Assembly: GCA_036245805.1 (NCBI GenBank)
Contig: BTRK01000005.1
Span: 35,941,469 to 36,005,468 of the forward strand
Origin: Pristionchus mayeri
Lineage: Eukaryota; Nematoda; Chromadorea; Rhabditida; Neodiplogasteridae
Length of the DNA stretch: 64,000 nucleotides
Direction: 5' to 3'
A program made the position numbers and the translations under genes. How positions within the stretch are numbered: position 1 is the stretch's first letter; each line of letters begins with the position of its first letter. This document shows, piece after piece, positions 46,701 to 56,654 of this stretch. Under the pieces are notes generated by a model. It saw only the letters and a program-made list of their open reading frames with translations, did no database searches and had not been told where the DNA came from.

Positions 46701-48510
46701 CTTGTATGCATTTTAGGTTAATCATGCGCTATAATACTGCGATGGAACTAATATGATTTAATTACGAAGAAGCTGTACGTAAAGAAAATAAGTTTGACGA
46801 AAACGCAACTTCGGCTCACCGCAGTATCCCATACATAAGCCTATATTAAAAACAGGGGAGAGCAACTGTCGCAAATGCCATGGGTAGTGGAATTGGGTAA
46901 CAGTTACTATATTCAATAGTGTAGGTATTTGGGAAGGACACTCGTTACAGCGGAATATATGTTCCCCCGAATCACCAGTGCAAGGACTTTTGGAACACAT
47001 TATTTTTCAAATTTCTGTTGGCGTGCCTAGACTCTCATGATTTTCTGAATACCAAGTGTTATGGCCATGGCGGTAGATTACTACCATACATTTGATTTGG
47101 ATCTACGCATCATTCTGAGAAGTTGATAAGTCTCGGAAAATTAACATCGGAAAACGGCCATTTTGAGCATTTTGGGATAAATTCAAGTTATCGAATACTT
47201 GTGGGATTCTGATTCTACCCAATTGAGGAACACTTGGACAGGAGTTCTTTGTTCTACTAAGCACAGAAAATTCGGATTCGTACGTGTGTGGGAGACAGGG
47301 GAATCCAAAAAGTGTTGATTTCAGCGGATGAATCAGAACACGATTATTTCGAAATCTGCAGTACTTCAACGGGAAGGCCTATCCTTTCCTAAATTTGCTA
47401 TAATACTTACAGGGGAAAGGACTTCACAACCCATCGAAATTGAGCATTCATCAATGCTGTATAATTGAGTTGCGCTCAGCAAATTGTGATCTATGATTTT
47501 CAAAGACAGTAGTTCTGTAATTGGGCCAACATTTCTAGTAGGTTTTTCATGGCAGGTTTGGTGGGCTATGTGGTATGACATACCCAGTCAAAGTACTTTG
47601 TAATAATGTGCTAAATGTAGCCTTTGCGCTATTCCCCTCGGAGCCTAAAGCAATTGAAAAGTCGGATTGCTCGACCTGGTCCGACTACAACCAAAATAAA
47701 ATACTCTATTCTAATTGATCGAATCAACACAATATTGTATTCGCTATAGTGTGTACCCATGTCCGTATCAACAGCAAAACAATTATTTGATTGGATGATT
47801 ACGACTACCTGGGGAGGTCAGAATGTTGGTGCATGAAAAAAGAAAGAAACCTTTGCACCAACCTAATATTTTAAAAAGATTTCATGATATTTTATATTTT
47901 CTTATATTTTCAAGGTCAGATTTAATTAGGATAAAGATAATTATTTCTGTGAAAGATATATTTAGATCGCACTGTGCCGCATATTCTCAAGCTTTCTGAT
48001 AGATTCCAGATTCAGGTTCGATTTTGTCCAAAATTGGTTTCATTTCCTTTTTCGCTGTGAATGACTATCAAATTCAGCGCGTTCTTGATCTATCGGAGAA
48101 GCATCTCAATAAGTCTACGGGATTCAACGAGATGAAGAAACTGCTCTTCGCTGACCAGTACAGACTCGAATTTCTGAAGGTTTATATTATCGGAATAAAC
48201 ATTTATTTGTTGAATTCGATTTCGAAATATCTCGCTTTTAACTATTTTTCCGGTTCAGGGAAGGAGAAGTGAAAAATTGGCATCTGAGAAAGATAAATAT
48301 GTTTAAAATATTTTTCAGAGCCGTCGCCTCAAATCATTCACATCTGTTGCTCTTCTGGCTGAACAGATGAAGGTTCGTTCAAACAGCTCATTGAATCTGT
48401 GAATCATCTCAAATGCCAGTGTTTTCGTTTTTTAAGTCGTGCCCCGAGTACAACAGTCTCTCTAATGACATGAAGGCTGCGATCAGTGATAGAATCGCAA
48501 AGATTGCCTA
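43745..48510 (+). pseudogene. MATH-BTB gene with single nonsense codon (array copy 3)
   Basis: Eleven exons: 43745-43854 (MADNSKFVLLWDINN), 44135-44285 (HKGPWKCEAD), 44388-44462, 44748 onward (INDTFTFEFDVHI), BTB start about 45317-45415 (SNVVLIIGEKKLHVSKE), 45521 onward (SPVFKALFFGDFAEKD), about 45663-45712 (EFLDLLNLLYLG), 47965 onward (RTVPHILKLSDRF), 48078 onward, 48321 onward and the last exon ending TAA at 48510. TAG at 44442-44444 replaces the Trp of the conserved W-x-x-L/W-N segment in exon 3, a one-base change. The BTB first exon uses a GC donor (GAG, GCAAGT). Everything else is open, so it is a young pseudogene or a readthrough candidate. The ATG lies 1 base after TTTACAG. A 1.2 kb MITE fills one intron. 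Confidence 0.82.
45768..47002. mobile_element. TIR element (TAGGGTGTTCCAAAAG ends), intronic
   Basis: About 1.23 kb. GGTGTTCCAAAAGTCCTTGC at the left mirrors GCAAGGACTTTTGGAACAC at the right, and homology of the inverted ends extends about 150 bases (AATACCC, CCATGG and ACGATTG/AGTGTCC blocks). No transposase remains. Terminal sequence is mariner-like. It sits between two BTB exons of array copy 3. Confidence 0.82.
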
Positions 48511-48979
48511 AGATTTCTTTCCTGACTATATTCTATCGTTTTTCCACTATTACTGTGACCAAGCACCTCAATTTGAAGTCATGATAAGGCAATTATTTTT
48601 TTCTTGGTCTTATTATTCGCAATCCATCATTCATTGTTCATTTCTACATTTTCTGTTATTGAAGTAAGATAAAGAAGTAGTGTTCATGTCGATGACGGAA
48701 TTTTTGGAATATCGGTTACACTTCCGATCGAATATTTATGATTCAAATGAATGCGCGTGGGTATTGGCATGATTCACTATTCATCGCCCTTATATGCCAT
48801 ACAGACACGAAAAGTTTCCTTTGGGAAACGAAAAGTTCACGATACAGGCTCGAAAAGGGCAAACTTCCTGAATGGTTCTCGTTCTTTCCTCTAGTGATAG
48901 AAGGTGTTCATGTCCGTTCATATTGCTAAATCGGCCGGGAATAGAAGAAAACATTTATAGCAACCGATTTTGTTAATCT

Positions 48980-49951
48980 ATATGAGCCCGATTCTCTAAG
49001 AGTCGAACAGGGCTTGGCACAGTGTTTATACCAAAATTGACGAAAATGGGTTTTCGAGGGTGCTGAACACGATGGTCAACATCATTTTCAACTCGACCGG
49101 TTGAGCCAGGCTGCAAGTAGGCTGCATCTACATTTCTTTCAATAACTCAGCAACCGAGTTATGAAATGACTTCAAACTTGCACAGTGGTAGAACAAGTTC
49201 AGAATGATTCCATTGAAATCAAATTAACATATTTTAAGACATGGTGAATATGAATAATTTCAGTTCTCGAATATAAGGAAAAAATTGAAAACACGAATAA
49301 CATCAGTAGATGCGCCTTGCTCTAGCGATCATTTTTCGTATGCAGGGTATGTGGTTTGACCCCCGCTCCTTTAAGTTACATGTCTTTTCAAGGAATATTT
49401 TCGCCCTTTTGCTGCTCAACAAGCGCCAGAATGTGATAAATGAAATATGTTTCATTTTCGACCTCGCCTAAACAAAGGCATTTCCTTTCATTTCTTGCTC
49501 TCTGGGCCTATGCGCACGGTAATAGAACAACATCAAGGCACAAAATGGAGCGTAGCACACGGGAGCGGGGATCAAACCCCATACTCTGCATGCGAAAAAT
49601 GATCGCTAGTGCAAGGCGCATCTACTGGTGTAATTCGTGTTTTCAATTTTTGTACATTCGAGAACGGAAATTATTCATATTTGCCATAATTTAAAATATT
49701 CTAATTTGATTTCAATGAAGTTATTCCAATCTTATTGTACCACTGTGCTAGTTTGAAGTCATTTGGTTAATCGGTTGTTGAGATATTGAAAGAAATATAG
49801 ATTAAGCCTACATGCAGCATTGCTCAACCGGTCGAGTTGACGCAAAATGAAGTTTACCATTGTGTTCAGCACCCTCGAAAACCCATTTTCTCAATTTTTC
49901 GTAAAACACTGTGCCATACTTTGTTCGACTCTAAGAGAACCGGGCTCATAT
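48980..49951. mobile_element. Foldback element with tRNA-like segments in both arms
   Basis: Ends ATATGAGCCCG and CGGGCTCATAT close a palindrome of about 970 bp centred near 49465. Each arm carries a mirrored tRNA-like stretch (GCGCCTTGCACTAGCGATCA as A-box region; GGGTTTGATCCCC as B-box region; 49314-49372 and 49552-49626). It lies in the spacer between array copies 3 and 4. No coding capacity. Confidence 0.75.
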
Positions 49952-50067
49952 TTTAATTGATTGCCTAATTTTCAGAAAATTTCATTCACTAGCGTTAAAT
50001 CTTCATAGCTTTGCTCCTGAGTGTGAATTTCATCTTTGCAATTGTATTAACAGTTTTTCCTTTCAGG

Positions 50068-53000
50068 ATGTCCGATAATTCCAAGTTCGTTCTCCGATGG
50101 GTGATCAACAATTCGACGGCGGTTCACGCGGCGGGTACTAAAGTGGAATCGGGAGAGTTCAACGAAGGAGGATTCAAATGGCTAGAAATGTAGCTTTTTA
50201 AAATATTTAAGATGTATTGGCTCTTCACCTCCTTTCCAATCCCTCAAATAATTTACCGTTTAATTTACTTTTATTGTAGAAAGTCATACTCTTCTGCGGG
50301 AACATAGAGGGTTTTAAAAAACATTTTGATAATAACCCTGTAATTACACGGATAATATAACACTGTGTTATCACACGTCTTCTGAGAGATTGCATGAAAT
50401 CGAGACCAACCTTGACAAAATGTTCATAGTGATCGAATCTCTTTGAGATTTTCGTGGTAGGTGTCCCTAAGGTCCAGAATCTTTTTGTGCAAACGGATTC
50501 CGCGATTTCTCAAAACTGCCTAAAAACCGGCTCTTGAAATTTCGAAAAATCGAAAATTCATAAAATCCTTCAAAATAGAGCTAAAATAGAGCTGAGTTTC
50601 GTTCAAAAAATCAAACTGGCCGCCTTGTTACGTAGAACAACTTTTATGTTGGCGCTTTTAGTGTAACGAAAAGATGAAGTTTCGAAAAGTGAAATAAATC
50701 ATTTTTTCGACATACTTTTTCTCATTTTTTAGCCGTCGTGAAAAAATAAGTTCCCTTGCATCCTGAGATTTTATCAGAATCGTAATCTGCTACCTTTTCT
50801 ACCCCAGGAAAAAAATGTTCACGAAAATCGAAGATATAGTATTCATCGATTTTTGGCCTCAAACATGGCGAACCTCGTGTGTTCAAGCAAAATCGAAAAT
50901 TTCATGATATCATATTTAAGTAATTATCGTACATGGATATCTTTTCTTTCCGTGTTCAATGTTTACCGACCTATTTATACCGATTTACAATACTTCACAA
51001 ATCACATTTTTTCATAAAATTTCTCAGATTTCATGATTTTAGGAAGTATTGAAATCTTCGGATTTTTCAATTTAAATCGGTATAAATAGGTCAGCAAACA
51101 GTGAAAACGGAATGAAAAGATATCCATGTGCGATAATTACTTAAATATGACATCATGAAATTTTCGATTTTGCTTGAAGACACGAGGTTCGCCATGTTTG
51201 AGGCCAAAAATCGATGAATACTATATATTCGATTTTCGTGAAAAATTTTTTCCAGGGGTAGAAAAGGTAGCATATTACAATTCTGATGAAATCTCAGGAT
51301 GCAAGGGAACTTATTTTTTCACGACGGCCAAAAAATGAGAAAAAATATGTCGAAAAAAATATTTATTGCACTTTTCGAAACTTCATCTTTTAACATAAAA
51401 GTTGTTCTACGTAACAAGGCGGCCAGTTTGGAACGAAACTCTAGCTCAATTTTGAAGCATTTTATGAATTTTCGAAATTTCGAAATTTCAAAAGCCGGCT
51501 TTTAGGCAGTTTTGAGAAATCGCGGAATCTGTATGTACAAAAAGATTCTGGACCTTAGGGACACCTACCACAAAAATCTCAATGAGATCCGAGCACTTTG
51601 AACATTTTGTCAAACGCCGCCTGCCATCTCTCAGAAGACGTGTGTTATTAGGTTAAGCAAATATAATATTATTTTCAGGATTGCTGCATTTGAGAGGCAT
51701 GGAGATGATAGCACCAGAGGAGATGTATCTCTGCGCTGTGGGGTGGTTCACAAAAGACCGTGGACTTGTGAAGCAGATGTGACCTATTCACTGATTCATA
51801 GAAATGGAAGTAAGATTTTTGGCGTCAAGGTAATACTTTACTAAGTCATTAATCACAAATGAGGCTCATTGTCGTTTACTTGTAATGCATACTTGCAGAA
51901 GCGCGTTTCGTACCATGAAAATAACACCTTCGATACTGTGAACTGGTTCTGGGACTTTTTACTTGAATCGGTATAATTTCGTTGATGTCTTTTATTTTTT
52001 GATTACTTAACAGCATGATTTTCAAAATTTTGTCCACTCATTGTGTGCTGATGGAAGCTTAGATGGGATATATATTGTTATGTGAGAGCAGAAATACAAG
52101 CAATGGTGCGATTGCTGCTGAGAATAAAATACAAGTGGTCGATGGAGAATATGAGCGGAACGTTTTAATACAGTTTTACGCGAAGACTAGAATCGCAAAC
52201 TGAGTTAGGCTTTTCCCACTGCGCGAATTCCCCACTTGTCTTTTACTCTCCACTGCACTCGCACTGACACGATTGCTTGGATTTCTGTTTACACATTACC
52301 TCGTGGGATCTCTTTGTTTTAGGCATACCGGTTTGCTCCCAATGATACCCTTACTGTGGAATTCGATCTTCGAATCATCTCAGCAGAAAGGTTTAGCAAT
52401 GAGATTGCGACTTTTCAATGTTTAAAAAATAAGAAGGACTTCTTACTGTTTCCTGATTATGAAAACGATTGAAATTCTCTGTCTTCTTTAAATCGTTATT
52501 TTCGTTTTTAAAATTTAATCTGATATAAGGGGCGAGCTGATCGTTGATTCGGGTAAATTCGATGCCTCAAACGGGAGAAGTGACGTCATTCTGAAGATTC
52601 AAGGAGGTAATTAAGATTCTGGTCTAACACATTTTAATTTGATTAAATAAAATGTTACATTTTAATATCATTACACGTGCATTCCAGTTTCTCTCCGTGC
52701 ATTCTCCCGTTTTCGAGAATCTGTTCTTCGGAGATTTTGCGGAGAAAGGAAAGGCAGAAATCGAGATCAAGGGTGTTAATTACAAGGTAACTTACAAGAG
52801 TCCTATTGTAATGTAATTTACACGGATTTTCAGGAATTCCTAGATCTACTTCATTTCGTCCACCTTCAATCGACTATCACAGGTACAATTTTATTTGCTG
52901 CTAAGACTTTCTATTTTTTAACGAAATTTTATTGCTCAGATCACACAATCCCTCACATTCTGAAGCTCGCAGATCAGTTCCAGATGGAGGTTATTTTTAT

Positions 53001-53424
53001 TTCATTCCTGAATTGAAGTTTGTTACAGAGCGTGCTGAAACAGTCTGAATGGCATCTAATCCAGTCGAAGGGATTTGGTGTAGTGAAGAAATTACTCTTT
53101 GCAGATCAGTACAGACTCGACAATCTCAAGGTACGATATTTATCTTGTTCTTATTTTAGAGTCTAATCCCGCTTGAATCGAGCTCGAACAAAATATAGTT
53201 CATGAATTTGATATTTAGTAGCTCATTATTGTTTTAAAATTATATCAGGACATCTGCCCCAAATCGCCTGACCTCACAGAAGCTGAAGGTCCGCTTCTAT
53301 CATTAAGATCACTCCGTGTTTCTGAATTTGCGAAATAATATATTTCCAGTCGTCTGCCGATTTCGACAATTTTTCTGACGCCATGAAGGTTGCGATCTGC
53401 AACATGATGATTAAGCAAAATTAA
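50068..53424 (+). pseudogene. MATH-BTB gene with BTB frameshifts (array copy 4)
   Basis: Exons: 50068-50180 (MSDNSKFVLRWVINN), 51681 onward (KRPWTCEADVTY), 51901 onward (NWFWDFLLE), 52324 onward (NDTLTVEFDLRII), 52531 onward (RSDVILKIQGG), 52688 onward (SPVFENLFFGDFAEK), 52833 onward, 52942 onward (HTIPHILKLADQF), 53030 onward, 53250 onward, 53350-53424. The first BTB exon is 23 bases shorter than in copies 3, 5 and 6 (the GEKKLHVS codons are gone), which shifts the frame. The penultimate exon is two bases short. The exon 1 donor is GC (ATG, GCTAGA). The ATG follows TTTCAG by one base. AATAAA at 53607-53612 would serve its mRNA. Probably a pseudogene that kept most splice sites. Confidence 0.8.
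50370..51647. mobile_element. Foldback element (TTAT-flanked) in first intron of copy 4
   Basis: Ends CACACGTCTTCTGAGAGAT and the complement ATCTCTCAGAAGACGTGTG, bounded by TTAT on both sides. Arms of about 600 bases mirror each other (GGTGTCCCTAAGGTCCAGAA; TCCCTTGCATCCTGAGAT; TATCGATTTTTGGCCTCAAA). Same terminal family as the element at 14999. No transposase. Confidence 0.82.
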
Positions 53425-53828
53425 GAATGAAGAAGCGATAATTGAGAATTGTTCACCCTTTGTTACGTTTTCCCAATCCCAACTACGGTAATCTGAAGTG
53501 AGATGATAATTCAAATGGTTAGATAATCTTGTGTTTTTGTTACTATGTGCTGTCAACTATCGTTATTGTGTCTCCGTCTTTGTATTTTCTCCAGTTGTTC
53601 ATTGGCAATAAAGAAGTTGTGTTCATTTTGAAATGAGACATTGTCTCTATCTCTTATCTGAGATGGAAATATCGGTTCACAGCCGATTGATCGTATCTTT
53701 GGTTTGAAAGAATTCGTTGGAGCATACATCTCCCTCTATGCGCACTCCTTCAATAGCACTCTTAAATGATTTACTTTATTTTATTTTGAAATTGTAATTC
53801 CACAATTCAACGACTGGTTCATTCCAGA

Positions 53829-56270
53829 ATGACCGACAATTCCAACTTTGTCCTTCGATGGGAGAAAAATGATGCGACCGAAATTTACGGAGCGGTGAAG
53901 TCGGAATCGGGAGCATTCAACTACGGAGGATTCAAATGGTTAGTAAAGCGGAATCGGTTGAAATCCCAGGCTTGTAAGTATTTACCTTTAACATTTTGAA
54001 ACACTTGATCGTCATAACAAAAACAACACCTTAACGAATGAAAGTGCCTGACCCAAAAAAACAAGTTAATGGTCGATGAGAATTTATCAGTATAGCGAAT
54101 AATGAGACTGTGAACCCGAAGGAGATAATGTCAACGAGATTCTCTTATATGCTATTGCCTTTATTATAATTCTCAGGATTGCTGAATATGAGAGGCATCA
54201 AAACGATAACGATAAAGGAGATTTCATTCTTCGATGTGATGTGTATCACAATTGACGATGGAAGTGCGAAGCGGAAGTGCAATGCTTTCTAATTAAATCT
54301 TGTGGAGACAAGTATCCTTACGAAAAGGTATTTCAAATTCATTCTTATTATGAACCCTCTAATTCCTTTGGTTTTCGATTCGAAATCTTTTAGAGTGTCA
54401 CTTTCAGATATGAAAATACAGCTGTTCCATAGCGATTAAAGTATTGTTTGTCGGTCTCCACCTTTAATCAATGGGGCATAGGTTCCATATGGCAAGAGTT
54501 CAACAGTAGAATAATGCCGAACAAATGAATTGTTAGAGACAGAGTACCCGATTTATGGAGTGACTGGAAATTAGAATTATCTGAATACTTTTGTTTATGC
54601 CATGGGTCATTTCGATATGGTGAATGTTTATTTAATACTATCTCTACTTGCAGAAACGCATCTCTTTCCATACAAATAACAAGCTCAATAAACTGAACTG
54701 GTTCACGTGGAACAAATTGATTAGTTTGGTAATTTTTTATATTGTATTCTTAACTTGGTTTGGTTTCCTCGTTCTGTTAATCAGATGATTAAAATGAGCA
54801 CATAAAAAACGAAATCACTATAACTACCAGTTGATTAGTACACTCATATTTAGACCTATAACATCAATAATACCTTCACATTGGAAGTCGAAATTCACAT
54901 CACCCTTTCTGAAAGGTCAGTAATTAGATTAAAATTTCATTGTTCGTTCTTTTTCAAATATGTTATTGCCATGCGATTATCTACACATCTTTAAGAGGGG
55001 TATCGATTGCTGATCCCGACATGTTCACTCTACCAAATCGAAAAAGTAATGACATCATTAAGATTGGTGATAAGAAACTCCATGTGTCCAAAGAGGTAAG
55101 GTTCGCCTTATTGGGCTATTGGTTAGCAGATATACGACACGATGAATTGGATTACTGCAGACTAATCAGCTTTCCAGATAATTGTGTTAAAAATCATCGA
55201 TGACTAAAGCTTGAAGAAAGAGTGTCAGCAAAGTTGAACTTTTGACGCTTTCATAGCAATGACCTAGCCAACCCTCCAAATATCATAGCGCGAGGTAAGA
55301 GGGTAGGAACCATCGTTTCCACAACTCAGCGGTAGAGCAGCCACCATGTGATCGGTAGGTTGCGGGTTCGACTCCCACCCAAAGATTTTTAACAAATCTT
55401 CGAGATATTGGAATTCCCGCACGTCCCTGTCCTATCAAGGACTATCAGCGCCTATGGCACTCTGCCAACTAGTAATAACTCGATTCAAAGTAAAGATATG
55501 AATTTGAAAATTTCAGAATTTCTTATGGTTATGAAAAGCTAGGTCATGGTTATGACACTGTCAAAAGTTCAACTTTGCTGACACTCCTTCTTTAAATTAT
55601 TTCGTTTCTTCGATAATTGAAATTTTAATCTTTTCCAGTTTCTGGCAGTCCAATCTCCAGTTTTCGATGCAATGTTCTTCGGGAATTTCGCTGAGAAGAA
55701 CAAGGAGGAAGTGGAGATAAAGGATGTTGTCTACGAGGTTCGGCAATTTCTTAAGCTTGCTAATCAGTTCCAAATCGAGGTTTCTTATCAATTAATTCTG
55801 TGTTGAAACATTGGAAACTTGGATTAATCAATTTAGCGAGTACTGCATGTATCTGAGCAGTATCTCATGCGATCTACCAATTTCAACGAGAAGAAACTTC
55901 TTCTTATTGCCGACCAGTACAGACTGAATTCTCTCAAAGTACGGTAGTTTCTATTTGTTTTATTATTTGCAGAATAATTTGATACATATTTTACAATAAC
56001 AGGGCGTTTTGTACACATGACTCTGTTAAAGCTCATCTAGGTAATAGGGAATTATTTTATGGCTTTTTAAAAATTTCCAAATGTTAATAAAATGTTACAG
56101 GACTACTGCATATACTCGTTCACAAATGTGGCTGATTTGACCAAGAAGCTGAGGGTCGGTTCTGTTTGCAATCATTGTTTAAATTTGTGTTTTTTCAGTC
56201 GTCTGATTACGATAACTTCTCTGCTGACTTGAAGGTCCCCTTCTGTGACAGAATCATGAAGCTAACTTAA
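53829..56270 (+). pseudogene. MATH-BTB gene with TGA and shortened BTB (array copy 5)
   Basis: Exon 1 from ATG 53829 (MTDNSNFVLRWEKND); exon 2 from 54180 with TGA 54253-54255 replacing the Gly of HKGPWKCEA; exon 3 from 54657 (LNWFTWNKLIS); exon 4 (INNTFTLEVEIHI); BTB exons at about 54989-55095 (IIKIGDKKLHVSKE) and 55640-55782. The last of these runs without an intron from IKDVVYE straight into LKLANQFQIE, so the EFLDLL exon and half of the next are deleted in frame. Later exons (SEQYLMRSTNF, IYSFTNVADLTKK, SSDYDNFSADLK) are intact to TAA 56268-56270. Start codon 1 base after TTCCAG. It lies 405 bases after copy 4 and 385 before copy 6. Confidence 0.82.
55213..55593 (+). mobile_element. TIR element enclosing a tRNA-like sequence
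   Basis: The inverted ends, GTGTCAGCAAAGTTGAACTT at 55222 and its complement near 55560-55586, extend to about 55 bases including ATGACCTAGC. Inside, 55324-55380 reads as a tRNA without acceptor pairing: A box CTCAGCGGTAGAGC, B box GGGTTCGACTCCC, correct spacing. It sits in an intron of array copy 5. Unlike the TTTACC SINEs it has DNA-transposon-style ends. Confidence 0.7.
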
Positions 56271-56654
56271 TTACTATTCTAAATTATCTTTGTTTTTAGT
56301 CTACTGTTTTTATTATGACCCATTACTGTAATCAGAAGACGTGATAACACAACCGTTTCAACTTTTCTTGATTTATTCTTATCATTTTCTGCCTGCTATT
56401 CGTTGTTCGTTTACAAAAATCTTGTTTCTATGGAAGATAAAGAAGTTGTTTTCCTGTCGATGATGAGGTTACCTAATATCGGTTCGATTTCCGTATCAAT
56501 ATCTAATTTTTGAATTTGATAATTAATAAATTGGATAGTTTTGTTTTAACTTGTATGATTTACGAAAAAATCGATAAACTTCAAATAAAAATGCCGCACA
56601 TAGGAGGTCACGATATTTCGTTTTTTTGGATAATTTATATACTTTCTTTCCAGG

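Noticed and set aside
49552..49626. Functional tRNA gene in palindrome arm
   Set aside because: No paired acceptor stem, and the copy is mirrored in the other arm; part of a repeat.
55324..55390. Functional tRNA gene
   Set aside because: A and B boxes are good, but the acceptor stem does not pair and the sequence sits inside inverted ends; better called tRNA-derived.
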